From an uncultured Taibaiella sp. (lineage in GTDB: Bacteria; Bacteroidota; Bacteroidia; Chitinophagales; Chitinophagaceae), in contig CAMPJV010000014.1 of NCBI GenBank assembly GCA_946886975.1, positions 1 to 18,089 on the forward strand: a stretch of DNA of 18,089 bases, written 5' to 3'. Shown here in pieces: positions 8,540 to 16,638 of this stretch. The notes below the pieces were generated by a model, which was not told where the DNA came from, made no database searches, and worked only from the letters and a program-made list of their open reading frames with translations. How positions within the stretch are numbered: position 1 is the first letter of the stretch; the number at the start of each line of letters is the position of its first letter. The position numbers and the translations under genes were made by a program.

Positions 8540-8547
8540 TAAATTTG
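8540..8547 (+). promoter_or_regulatory. -7 promoter box of the multihaem cytochrome gene
   Basis: TAAATTTG matches TAnnTTTG exactly. It ends only 6 nt before the ATG at 8554, so a transcript starting at the usual distance would have almost no leader. No TTTG is seen at the -33 distance, which falls in the GC-rich hairpin. Confidence 0.5.
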
Positions 8548-8553
8548 ATTCGC

Positions 8554-10494
8554 ATGACGCCGCGTCTCCTGAGAAACATCTTCCTCACCCTCCTCCTGAT
8601 ATCCCTCACCCTTCCCGGCTTTTTCTGCACCAGCTCCACTGCACCAGCAAATGCTGATGCCCCTCATTCAGATTGGAAAAATGTCTATGACACCTCAGCC
8701 CGCTACGTAGGTATGGAGACCTGCCGCTCCTGCCACAACGATATTTATAATACCTACATCCAGACCGGCATGGGCCAGTCCTTCGGTCACGCCACTCGTC
8801 AGAAGTCCGCTGCCGACTTTGGCCACAATCCCATCTACGATAAAGACCTCGATTTCTATTACCTCCCCTTTTGGCAGAACGACTCCCTCCACATAAAGGA
8901 GTACCGCCTCGAAGGCACGGACACTGTACACAAGCGTGTCCAGAAGATAGACTACATTATAGGCTCAGGCCAGCATACCAACTCGCACATCTTTGGCGTC
9001 AACGGCTATCTCTTCCAGGCCCCCATCACTTTCTATACCCAGAAGCGCCAGTGGGACCTTGCGCCCGGTTTCGAAGCAGGCGGCAACAACCGCTTCTCAC
9101 GCATCATAGAAAGTGAGTGCATGACGTGCCACAATGGCCTGCCCGACTTCGTCCCCGCTAGTCAGAATAAGTATATCAGCCTCAAGACCGGCATCGACTG
9201 CGAGCGTTGTCATGGTCCCGGCAGCCTTCACGTAGCAGATAAGCAGGCCGGCATCATTGTCGACACCTCCAAAACGCCCGACTACACCATAGTGAACCCA
9301 CGTCGTCTCTCCACAGAGCTCCAGAACAACGTCTGCCAGCGTTGCCATCTCCAGGGCATCGCAGTGCTTAATGACGGCAAGTCCTTCTTCGACTTCCGCC
9401 CTGGTATGAAGCTCAGCGAAGTAATGAACGTCTTTATGCCTCAGTACGAAGGCGCGGAGGACAAAATGATAATGGCCTCTCACGTCGAGCGGATGAAGAA
9501 AAGCCCTTGCTATCTCAACTCCGGAAAGCTAAGTTGCATCACCTGTCACAACCCCCATGTCAGCGTAAAGTTTACACCTCGTTCCCAATACCTCAATGCC
9601 TGTCAAAGCTGCCACGGTGGCCCGAAGCAGGTGCATTGTTCTGAAGACATGGCTGTGCGCGCCACAAAGAACGACGATTGCGTCACCTGCCACATGCCGC
9701 ACAATGGCAGTATAGACATCCCCCACGTCGCCGTCACCGACCACTTCATCAGAAAGGTACCTGTGAGTAATCTTGAGCAGAGTAAGATCCGCGCATTCCT
9801 TGGCCTGAAGTCTTTCAATAATGATAATGTAGATGCCATCACCACCGCCCGCGCCTATATGGAGTTCTTCGAGAAGTTCAACCCCAACAAAGGCCTCCTT
9901 GACTCCGCCCTCTTCTATCTTTCTAAGCAGGCAAATGAAGAAGCCACCACAAAGCAGAACCGTGATTACATAAGAGCTTATTTCCTGTTGAACGATTACC
10001 AGAAGGTAGTAGAGTATGCAGCCAAACTCAATCCCGCCGACCTCACCGATGCCTGGGCCGCTTACAGGATAGGTGAGTCCTACTACCAGCTAGGCCAGCT
10101 CGATAGAGCCCTTCCCTGGTACAAGCGCTCCACTGAGCTTCAGAAGTACGCGCTCGACTTCCAGAGCAAGTACGGCACCTGTCTCCTCGCGCTGAACAGG
10201 CCCAATGAAGCCTTGGGCGTCTTCGAATTCGTCTTAAGTGAGAACCCCAATCATATAGCGGCCAACACAAACCTCGGCTTCCTGTACATGCAGCAGGGTC
10301 AGAACTCTATGGCCTACCAGTACATGCAAAAAGCCTATCTCCTCGATCCCGACTACGAGCAGAACCTTATCAACCTCGCCGTGTGGTACCACAACAACCA
10401 GCAAGACCATCTTGCAAAGAAGCTGTTACAGCACACCATAAAGAAGCATCCCAATAACCAGCAGGCCCGCGCCATGCTCCTCGACCTGCCGTAG
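8554..10494 (+). CDS. Exported seven-haem c-type cytochrome with C-terminal TPR repeats
   Basis: A 646-aa protein. After a hydrophobic signal (residues about 5-25) the chain has seven CXXCH haem-attachment motifs, first Cys at residues 57 (CRSCH), 189 (CMTCH), 216 (CERCH), 261 (CQRCH), 328 (CITCH), 350 (CQSCH) and 376 (CVTCHMPH). From about residue 465 to 640 follow several TPR-like helical pairs (for example AAYRIGESYYQLGQLDRAL, then LGFLYMQQGQNSMAYQYM). The haem region resembles the cytochrome c554/multihaem proteins found beside nitrite- and hydroxylamine-type enzymes, but no catalytic role can be assigned. It should act in the periplasm or on the surface in electron transfer, with the TPR part binding a partner. 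The Cys in PGFFCTSS lacks a small residue before it, so lipidation is doubtful; signal peptidase I cleavage after ANA is plausible. The gene stands alone. The frame allows TTG at 8545, but that codon is inside the -7 box, so ATG 8554 is preferred. Confidence 0.9.
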   Translation: MTPRLLRNIFLTLLLISLTLPGFFCTSSTAPANADAPHSDWKNVYDTSARYVGMETCRSCHNDIYNTYIQTGMGQSFGHATRQKSAADFGHNPIYDKDLDFYYLPFWQNDSLHIKEYRLEGTDTVHKRVQKIDYIIGSGQHTNSHIFGVNGYLFQAPITFYTQKRQWDLAPGFEAGGNNRFSRIIESECMTCHNGLPDFVPASQNKYISLKTGIDCERCHGPGSLHVADKQAGIIVDTSKTPDYTIVNPRRLSTELQNNVCQRCHLQGIAVLNDGKSFFDFRPGMKLSEVMNVFMPQYEGAEDKMIMASHVERMKKSPCYLNSGKLSCITCHNPHVSVKFTPRSQYLNACQSCHGGPKQVHCSEDMAVRATKNDDCVTCHMPHNGSIDIPHVAVTDHFIRKVPVSNLEQSKIRAFLGLKSFNNDNVDAITTARAYMEFFEKFNPNKGLLDSALFYLSKQANEEATTKQNRDYIRAYFLLNDYQKVVEYAAKLNPADLTDAWAAYRIGESYYQLGQLDRALPWYKRSTELQKYALDFQSKYGTCLLALNRPNEALGVFEFVLSENPNHIAANTNLGFLYMQQGQNSMAYQYMQKAYLLDPDYEQNLINLAVWYHNNQQDHLAKKLLQHTIKKHPNNQQARAMLLDLP

Positions 10495-10533
10495 TGCCGA
10501 CTAGATTACAGCCCACCCTTTGCCACATAATAA

Positions 10534-10564
10534 AAAAGTGGCCACACCCGTTGCAGCCACTTTT
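10534..10564. terminator. Bidirectional terminator between cytochrome and SOD genes
   Basis: AAAAGTGGC (10534-10542) pairs with GCCACTTTT (10556-10564) around a 13-nt loop. It sits between two convergent genes. On the plus strand the tail is TTTTCTC; on the minus strand it is TTTTTTA, better for the SOD transcript. No gene is evident in 10495-10667; an open frame starting there runs antisense into the SOD gene. Confidence 0.8.
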
Positions 10565-10667
10565 CTCATCAATTTATCCTTTAAACCAGTCGTATACTAA
10601 GTGCATATGCTGCTCAATCACTCAATTGCAATACACAAACGATCAACGAGCAACGAACAACCAGCAA

Positions 10668-11273
10668 CTAAAGAGCAGCCTTATACCTTTTCTCCACCTC
10701 ACTCCAGTTGATAACGTTCCAGATAGCTCCCAGATATTCCGGCCTGCGGTTCTGGTATTTCAGATAATACGCATGCTCCCAAACATCTATTCCCAGTATC
10801 GGAGTACCCTTCACGTCAGCCACATCCATTAGCGGATTGTCCTGGTTAGGAGTAGAGGTCACCTCTAGCTTGCCATCCTTCACGATCAGCCAGGCCCAGC
10901 CACTGCCGAAGCGTGTAGCCCCTGCAGCGTTCATCTTCTCCTTCAGTCCATCCAGTGATCCAAAAGTATCATTGATAGCTGTTGCAAGGTCGCCCGATGG
11001 TTGGCTTCCTGCACTCGGCCCGAGTATGGTCCAGAACAAGGAATGGTTAAAATGTCCGCCGCCATTATTGCGAACTGCAGCAGGATATGCAGATATATTG
11101 GCCATCAGCTCTTCAAGCGTTTTGCTTTCCCCGTCAGAGCCTGTGAGTGCTTTATTCAAGTTGTCCACGTAAGCCTGGTGATGTTTGTCGTGGTGAATCT
11201 GCATGGTTTGTGCGTCTATATGTGGTTCAAGAGCTTCAAATGCATAAGGTAGCGCGGGAAGTGAATGTGCCAT
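10668..11273 (-). CDS. sodA: Superoxide dismutase, Mn-type (Fe/Mn family)
   Basis: A 201-aa enzyme that converts superoxide to hydrogen peroxide and oxygen. All four metal ligands are visible by comparison with E. coli SodA: His27 (MQIHHDKHH), His77 ([11 protein letters not shown]), Asp163 and His167 ([13 protein letters not shown]). The second-shell residue is Gln144 within TPNQDNP, the arrangement typical of Mn enzymes rather than the Fe-type Ala-Gly; a cambialistic enzyme remains possible. There is no signal peptide, so it is cytoplasmic. The frame extends upstream to 11378, but [18 protein letters not shown] at 11273 is the standard family start and a good promoter lies inside the extension. 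Convergent with the cytochrome gene and divergent from the efflux operon. Confidence 0.96.
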   Translation of the reverse strand: MAHSLPALPYAFEALEPHIDAQTMQIHHDKHHQAYVDNLNKALTGSDGESKTLEELMANISAYPAAVRNNGGGHFNHSLFWTILGPSAGSQPSGDLATAINDTFGSLDGLKEKMNAAGATRFGSGWAWLIVKDGKLEVTSTPNQDNPLMDVADVKGTPILGIDVWEHAYYLKYQNRRPEYLGAIWNVINWSEVEKRYKAAL

Positions 11274-11300
11274 GATGTAAAATATTTGTTTTGGTTGTTG

Positions 11301-11333
11301 CAAAAGTAGGCCCTGTCGGATAGTAAAACCAAA
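11301..11333 (-). promoter_or_regulatory. Promoter of sodA
   Basis: On the minus strand TACTTTTG (11308-11301) is an exact TAnnTTTG, and TTTG (11333-11330) lies 21 nt upstream. The leader to the ATG at 11273 would be about 20 nt. This is the best two-part promoter match in the window. Confidence 0.72.
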
Positions 11334-11361
11334 TAAGAACCTGTTGCGCATAAAGATTAAG

Positions 11362-11389
11362 AATAGAGGTATAAACATCTATTCCTCTA
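11362..11389. repeat. Overlapping small inverted repeats in the sodA/efflux divergent region
   Basis: AATAGA (11362-11367) / TCTATT (11378-11383) and TAGAGG (11364-11369) / CCTCTA (11384-11389) are two overlapping, mutually exclusive 6-bp inverted repeats. They lie about 30 bp upstream of the sodA -33 box and could be a regulator site; chance is not excluded in AT-rich DNA. Confidence 0.3.
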
Positions 11390-11481
11390 ACTGGTGTACT
11401 TTTAGCGAGTTAGGCACTATTAATGTGGTAATGCGATAGGAAAATATTTTTACGCTCAACGGAATCGTAGCTTAGCACCTT

Positions 11482-11502
11482 TTATTAATCAGGCTTTAAT
11501 AA
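11482..11502. promoter_or_regulatory. Inverted repeat at the -33 region of the efflux operon, candidate operator
   Basis: TTATTAA (11482-11488), 7-nt spacer, TTAATAA (11496-11502): perfect 7-bp arms. The right arm falls where the -33 element of the efflux promoter should be (19 nt before the -7 box at 11522), which itself lacks a TTTG. This is where a repressor of an efflux operon would bind. No regulator gene is in the window. Confidence 0.4.
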
Positions 11503-11521
11503 GTCGCTTGGGCTAACTCTG

Positions 11522-11529
11522 TATCTTTG
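11522..11529 (+). promoter_or_regulatory. -7 promoter box of the efflux operon
   Basis: TATCTTTG matches TAnnTTTG exactly, 42 nt before the ATG at 11572. The leader is A-rich before the start codon (AGGAAAAAAAATAA), which is common in this phylum, where Shine-Dalgarno sites are weak. Confidence 0.55.
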
Positions 11530-11571
11530 ACGGCTTTTAACTCAAATGAGACTAGATAGGAAAAAAAATAA

Positions 11572-14500
11572 ATGAGTTTACCTTCCATTTCCCTTCGCAG
11601 ACCCGTACTGGCAATCGTGATGAATATCATGATAGTCGTCTTCGGAATAATAGGATTTACTTCATTAGGCATTCGGGACTACCCTTCTATAGATCCTCCA
11701 ATTATTAATGTGAGGACGTCCTATGCAGGTGCCAATCCTGACATCGTTGAGACCCAGATCACAGAGCCTATTGAAAAGGCGGTCAATGGTATAGCAGGTA
11801 TCAAGAACATATCTTCCACCAGCGCCCAGGGAGCCAGTAATATTACAGTAGAGTTTGATCTCAATGTTGATCTTGAAGCTGCAGCCAACGATGTGAGGGA
11901 TAAAGTGTCTCAGGCAGTAAGAAACCTTCCCCAGGATATTGATGCGCCCCCCGTCGTTTCCAAGGCCGACGCAAGTTCGTCCCCTATCCTTTCCATGACC
12001 GTGCAAAGTGACACAAAGAATCAGCTCGAGCTCACGGAGTACGCAGAAAACGTCCTCGTCGAAAAGCTCCAGACGATACCTGGGGTTAGTAGCATCAACA
12101 TATGGGGTCAGAAGCGCTACGCTATGCGCCTCTGGCTTGACCCTCTGCGCATGGCCGGGTACGGCATCACCTTCCAGGACATCGAGCAAGCCCTACAGCG
12201 GCAAAATGTAGAGCTTCCATCCGGAAAGATATCAGGCTACAGCACTGAGCTGTCCGTCCGCACGTTTGGCAGGCTCTTCACGGAAGAAGAATTTAATAAC
12301 CTGATCATAAGGAACACCGATGGTACAGACATTCTCCTGAAAAACGTTGGAGAGGCCGTACTTGGTCCGGAGAACGAGGAAACGGTGCTGAAGGACCGGG
12401 GCGTTCCCATGATCGCTCTCGCAGTCACTCCCCAGCCAGGATCAAACTATGTTGCTATATCCGACGAATTCTACCGCAGATATGAGCTCTTAAAGAAGGA
12501 CATCCCTCCAGACTTTAAAGTGAACATTGCAATGGATACGACTGCCTTCATCAAGAAGTCTATCCTGGAGGTAGAGGAAACGTTGATGATCTCGCTAATC
12601 CTTGTGATCCTGATCATTTATCTATTCTTCCGCGACTGGCTCATAGCCTTACGTCCGCTTATTGATATCCCTGTAAGCTTGATAGGTGCCTTCTTCATCA
12701 TGTACATGATGGGGTTCACCATCAATATCCTCACGCTCCTCGCCATAGTGCTTGCCACCGGACTGGTGGTAGATGATGGTATTGTGGTAACAGAGAATAT
12801 CTATAAGAAGATTGAACAGGGGATGGAGAAGCACCGTGCCGCCCGGGAAGGCAGTGAGGAGATATTCTTTGCCGTCATTTCCACTTCCATAACCCTTGCG
12901 GTCGTCTTCCTTCCAATCGTGTTTCTGGAAGGTTTTACCGGAGCCCTCTTTCGGGAGTTTGGCTTTGTAGTAGCGGGCGCTGTCCTGATTTCGGCTTTCG
13001 TATCACTTACGCTCACTCCTGTGCTCAACGTCCTGATGACCAAAAAGGTGCACAAGCCCTCAAGGTTCTATGTCCGGTCAGAGCCCTTCTTCCTTGGTAT
13101 GGAGCGTCTCTACAAGAGGGGTCTTGTATGGATAATGAGAAACAAATGGGTGGCAATATCCGGTATCGTCGCGTCGTTCGCCCTGATCTTTTTTATTGGC
13201 GGCAGCTTACAGAGCGAGCTGGCGCCTACGGAGGACCGCAGCCGCTTCAGAGCGCAGGTGTCTGCACCAGAGGGCACTTCATATGACGCAATGGATCAGT
13301 ACATGGACAATCTGATACAGATGATCATTGATTCCGTCCCTGAGTCTGAAGTGATCCTGTCCGTTACCGCTCCGGGTTTTACAGGGTCCGGTGCCGTTAA
13401 TACCGGCTTCATTAACGTCCGGCTGAATGAACCGGATGAAAGAGAACGTAGCCAGGAGGAGATAGTGCAGATGGTAAACAGGAACTTCCCGAAAAACACG
13501 TTTGGGCGCGCTTTCGCTTCCCAGGAGCAGACCATCTCTGTTCGGCGCGGTGGTAGTGCCCTTCCCATTGTTTATGTGCTGCAGAATATTGACTTTGAAA
13601 AGCTCACTAAGGCTCTTCCTCCCTTCCTGGATGCAGTCAATCAGAACCCCATATTCCAGGGCGTCGATGTGGATCTGAAGTTCAATAAGCCGGAGCTGAC
13701 AGTTAGTATTGATCGTGCTAAGGCCTCTCAGCTCGGTGTCTCTATTGCCGATGTGTCACAGGCACTACAGCTGGCACTTAGTAATAGGAGATTAGGCTAT
13801 TTTACCAAGAGCGGGAAGCAATACCAGGTTATAGGTCAGGTCGAGCGCTCTCAAAGAGACGAGCCTGGTGATCTGAGCGCCTACTACGTTCGGAATAATG
13901 CAAATCAGCTAATATCCTTGGAGACGCTAATCTCCAGGGAAGAAACTACCAGCCCTTCCCAGATCTATCACTACAACCGGTATAAGTCTGCCACTATCTC
14001 CGCCGGACTGGCTCCCGGTAAGACGATAGGGGATGGCATTGCGGCGATGAATACTATATTCCGCCAATTGTCGCAGCAGAAGGTTGTTGATGAATCCTTT
14101 ACCACCTCACTCGGCGGCGCTTCCAAGGATTACGAGGAGAGTTCTTCAAATACCTTATTTGCGTTCTTGCTTGCGCTGGTGCTAATATATCTCATACTTG
14201 CGGCCCAGTTTGAAAGCTTCATGGACCCGCTGATAATTATGTTCACGGTTCCGCTCGCCATAGCAGGTGCGGTTCTGTCGCTATGGCTCTTCGGTCAGAC
14301 GCTGAATATATTCTCTCAGATCGGTATGATCATGTTGATTGGTCTCGTGACAAAGAATGGTATCCTTATCGTGGAATATTCAAACCATATCAGGGATAAA
14401 GGGGCAACGGCTGCTAAAGCTGCACTCTATGCGGCGTCTATGCGCTTACGGCCAATCCTGATGACTAGTCTTGCCATGATATTCGGCGCTTTACCCTTGG

Positions 14501-14670
14501 CCTTGTCTTTAGGAGCTGCGTCAACCAGCCGTATGCCGTTGGGTATTGTGATCGTAGGTGGCATATTGTTTTCTTTGTTGCTGTCCTTGTTCATAGTGCC
14601 GGTGATGTATACCTTCTTATCCAGAAGGAAGTTAAAGACGCCCACTGCAATGGGTAAATTAGATGAATAG
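11572..14670 (+). CDS. RND efflux transporter permease subunit (HAE1/AcrB type)
   Basis: A 1032-aa inner-membrane proton/drug antiporter of the AcrB/MexB superfamily. The N-terminus (SLPSISLRRPVLAIVMNIMIV, first membrane helix) and the following GIRDYPSIDPPIINV are standard for Bacteroidota members. Two periplasmic porter halves alternate with membrane bundles at about residues 335-535 and 865-1020. The proton-relay residues are present: Asp401 and Asp402 in TM4 (LVVDDGIVV) and Lys928 in TM10 (LVTKNGILIVEYS). Length is normal and the frame intact, so it should be functional. The substrate cannot be read from sequence. It is followed after 2 bp by the outer-membrane factor gene, but the periplasmic adaptor (MFP/AcrA-like) that normally precedes it is absent; the upstream gene is the divergent sodA. 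Confidence 0.96.
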   Translation: MSLPSISLRRPVLAIVMNIMIVVFGIIGFTSLGIRDYPSIDPPIINVRTSYAGANPDIVETQITEPIEKAVNGIAGIKNISSTSAQGASNITVEFDLNVDLEAAANDVRDKVSQAVRNLPQDIDAPPVVSKADASSSPILSMTVQSDTKNQLELTEYAENVLVEKLQTIPGVSSINIWGQKRYAMRLWLDPLRMAGYGITFQDIEQALQRQNVELPSGKISGYSTELSVRTFGRLFTEEEFNNLIIRNTDGTDILLKNVGEAVLGPENEETVLKDRGVPMIALAVTPQPGSNYVAISDEFYRRYELLKKDIPPDFKVNIAMDTTAFIKKSILEVEETLMISLILVILIIYLFFRDWLIALRPLIDIPVSLIGAFFIMYMMGFTINILTLLAIVLATGLVVDDGIVVTENIYKKIEQGMEKHRAAREGSEEIFFAVISTSITLAVVFLPIVFLEGFTGALFREFGFVVAGAVLISAFVSLTLTPVLNVLMTKKVHKPSRFYVRSEPFFLGMERLYKRGLVWIMRNKWVAISGIVASFALIFFIGGSLQSELAPTEDRSRFRAQVSAPEGTSYDAMDQYMDNLIQMIIDSVPESEVILSVTAPGFTGSGAVNTGFINVRLNEPDERERSQEEIVQMVNRNFPKNTFGRAFASQEQTISVRRGGSALPIVYVLQNIDFEKLTKALPPFLDAVNQNPIFQGVDVDLKFNKPELTVSIDRAKASQLGVSIADVSQALQLALSNRRLGYFTKSGKQYQVIGQVERSQRDEPGDLSAYYVRNNANQLISLETLISREETTSPSQIYHYNRYKSATISAGLAPGKTIGDGIAAMNTIFRQLSQQKVVDESFTTSLGGASKDYEESSSNTLFAFLLALVLIYLILAAQFESFMDPLIIMFTVPLAIAGAVLSLWLFGQTLNIFSQIGMIMLIGLVTKNGILIVEYSNHIRDKGATAAKAALYAASMRLRPILMTSLAMIFGALPLALSLGAASTSRMPLGIVIVGGILFSLLLSLFIVPVMYTFLSRRKLKTPTAMGKLDE

Positions 14671-14672
14671 GA

Positions 14673-15971
14673 ATGTTGAATAGAATATTAACCATATTAC
14701 TTTGTGTGGGCGTGTTTAATGCAAATGCGCAGGAGCGTCTCTCACTGCAGGACGCGATCGCCCGGGCAATGGAGCATAACTTTGACATACGCATAGCTGA
14801 TGTCACTGCCCAGCAGGCAGAAGCGAATAACACCTTGGGAAATGCAGGCCTCCTGCCCAATTTAAATGGAACTGGCGGCGTGAATGTAGGAAGTTCCAAC
14901 ACGCATATTGAGTTTGCTGATGGTCGGGTACAGGAAGTGAACAATGCCGCTACTTTCAGTTACAATGGTGCAGTAACTGCCAGTTACACCATCTTCGCTG
15001 CCGGGCGGGCATGGCTCATTAAGAAGCAGCTTAGTGCCAATGAGCAACTTGCGCAGGTGCAGGTGCGTGAGCAAATGCAGGTGGTGGTTTCGCAGGTTAT
15101 TCAGGCGTATGCCAGAGTCGTTTGGCAACAGCAGCAGACCGTTGCTATAGATACGGCCTTGGCTCTGGCCCAGGTGCGGATGATACTTTCCCAGGTCAAG
15201 TTCGAAACGGGTGCATCGGCAAAGGTAGACTATCTTCAGGCAAGGGTAGACTACAATGCCCGCCAGTCGGACTCGCTCAGCCAGATTGCATCCCTGAACA
15301 CAGCCTTCGCAGATCTTAACTTCCTGATGGGAGATGATCCATATAAGACCTACAACGTCGATGATAGTCTGCCACTGGATGTCTCGCTGCAGCCCAAGGA
15401 CAGAGAGCGTCTGAAGGACCTGAACCTTTCGATTGATATTGCGCGAAGAAGCGCCGAGGTGTCGAAGCTTGATGCGAGAATAGCTCGTACGTACATGTTC
15501 CCCTCGGTGGGTGCAAGTGCTGGCTATAACTACAACTATTCAAAAAGCCAGGCAGGTTTTGCATTGTTCAACCGTAGTTCGGGTCCCACAGGGGGCTTGA
15601 ACCTGAACGTACCCATCTTCCAGGGAGGGAACCTGAGACGACAAACAAAGGTGGCTACGCTCCAGGCATTCAGAGACGAGTTGTTATACGAGCGTCAGAA
15701 TACAGAGATTGGCAGGCAATACCGTAGTGCATGGAAAAACTATGAGATGTCCGTGGCTGCATACGACCTGGAGCAGGAGAATATTCGTTTTGCAAAGGAA
15801 AACCTGGACATTCAGAAAGCCAGGTTCAGGGTTGGTATCGCAACAACATTAGAAACGAGGGAAGCTGAAAATAGCTATGTTCTTGCGCTCACCAGGTTAA
15901 ATACCGCCGCCTATAACCTAAAAGTAAACGAGACTCGTGTGCTGGAACTTGAAAGTGCTTTAGTCAGGTAG
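14673..15971 (+). CDS. TolC-like outer-membrane factor of the RND pump
   Basis: A 432-aa TolC/OprM-family outer-membrane channel. A signal peptide (residues 1-19, ending NANAQ) precedes ERLSLQDAIARAMEHNFDIRIA, the usual start of the first OEP domain. Two homologous halves can be seen, each with long amphipathic helices (for example residues 110-225 and 320-430) and a barrel-strand segment; the second half contains NVPIFQGGNLRRQTKVA, matching the conserved 'P(I/L)F.GG' turn. There is no lipobox cysteine, so it is TolC-like rather than a lipidated OprM type. The ATG follows the permease stop codon by 2 bp, so the two genes are translationally linked. It ends 6 bp from the convergent NlpC gene; no terminator hairpin fits in that gap. 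Confidence 0.94.
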   Translation: MLNRILTILLCVGVFNANAQERLSLQDAIARAMEHNFDIRIADVTAQQAEANNTLGNAGLLPNLNGTGGVNVGSSNTHIEFADGRVQEVNNAATFSYNGAVTASYTIFAAGRAWLIKKQLSANEQLAQVQVREQMQVVVSQVIQAYARVVWQQQQTVAIDTALALAQVRMILSQVKFETGASAKVDYLQARVDYNARQSDSLSQIASLNTAFADLNFLMGDDPYKTYNVDDSLPLDVSLQPKDRERLKDLNLSIDIARRSAEVSKLDARIARTYMFPSVGASAGYNYNYSKSQAGFALFNRSSGPTGGLNLNVPIFQGGNLRRQTKVATLQAFRDELLYERQNTEIGRQYRSAWKNYEMSVAAYDLEQENIRFAKENLDIQKARFRVGIATTLETREAENSYVLALTRLNTAAYNLKVNETRVLELESALVR

Positions 15972-15977
15972 CAAGGG

Positions 15978-16592
15978 CTACTTCTTCCTCACTTTACCGC
16001 CGCCGGCATATGCATCCTGCCAGTAAGATTCATAGATGCTGTTTATAGCAACGCCCTTACTTTTGGAGGAGTGCAGAAAGTACCCGTTCTTCAAATAGAC
16101 TCCTACGTGTGACAAGTCATCACCATCGGTTTTAAAGTAGATTAGGTCTCCTTCCCTGAGCCGCCTCGTCCTTCTGAAATTCCTGGTGTCATCGTGTTGG
16201 GTAGCTACAGTCCTTTTTATGTTTAGGCCATATACGTTCTTGTAAAGCTGACAGACTAATCCTGAGCAGTCCACGCCTGACTGGTTGTTGCCTCCCCATT
16301 TATATTTTACTCCGTACCACTCGTCAATGAAGTAATACAGATTCTTGTTCTTGATCTTGCCGGGGGAGGTCTTTAGGACATCAGCATATTTCCTTTTCAG
16401 GGCCTTCTTTCTTAACGGTTGCTTGCTGTTGTGTCTGGACTCTTTGCCAGACTCCCGCTTTGTGACGTTCTGCTTTCTTGTAGGTTGCTCTGTCCTGTTC
16501 AAGGAGGATTGCACGGCCGGCCGACTTGTATGGCAGGCTGAAAAGAGTAGCACGGTACCGGCGACTAATAGTCCTTTACAACGCAATGGCAT
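15978..16592 (-). CDS. NlpC/P60-family lipoprotein (peptidoglycan endopeptidase)
   Basis: A 204-aa lipoprotein: a hydrophobic signal ends in the lipobox FSAC with the lipidated Cys at residue 20. Residues about 31-83 form an unusually basic, Lys/Arg-rich linker. The NlpC/P60 domain (about 84-200) carries the catalytic Cys109 (SGVDCSGLVCQLY), His162 (LSHVGVYL) and third polar residue His174 (GYFLHSSKSKGV), all intact. Family members cut peptide stems of peptidoglycan, typically at the D-Glu-diamino acid bond, from the outer-membrane or inner-membrane face. Its size is close to the E. coli Spr/MepS group. It is convergent with the efflux operon and has its own candidate promoter. ATG 16592 gives a normal lipoprotein signal. 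Confidence 0.93.
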   Translation of the reverse strand: MPLRCKGLLVAGTVLLFSACHTSRPAVQSSLNRTEQPTRKQNVTKRESGKESRHNSKQPLRKKALKRKYADVLKTSPGKIKNKNLYYFIDEWYGVKYKWGGNNQSGVDCSGLVCQLYKNVYGLNIKRTVATQHDDTRNFRRTRRLREGDLIYFKTDGDDLSHVGVYLKNGYFLHSSKSKGVAINSIYESYWQDAYAGGGKVRKK

Positions 16593-16607
16593 TAAGGGGT
16601 TTGTTCA

Positions 16608-16638
16608 TAAAGATAACGGAAGCCGGTAAGGTTCCCAA
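16608..16638 (-). promoter_or_regulatory. Candidate promoter of the NlpC/P60 gene
   Basis: On the minus strand TATCTTTA (16615-16608) is one mismatch from TAnnTTTG, and TTGG (16638-16635) lies 19 nt upstream. The -7 box ends 15 nt before the ATG at 16592, so the leader would be very short. Confidence 0.5.

Noticed and set aside
8554..8670. Lipoprotein signal in the cytochrome
   Set aside because: The Cys in GFFC has Phe at -1 and -2, not a valid lipobox; ordinary signal-peptidase cleavage is likelier.
10494..10832. 112-codon open frame on the plus strand after the cytochrome gene
   Set aside because: It runs through the bidirectional terminator and antisense into sodA; no family resemblance.
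11274..11378. N-terminal extension of sodA, possibly a signal peptide
   Set aside because: The promoter at 11301-11333 is inside it, and the family start [10 protein letters not shown] follows at 11273.
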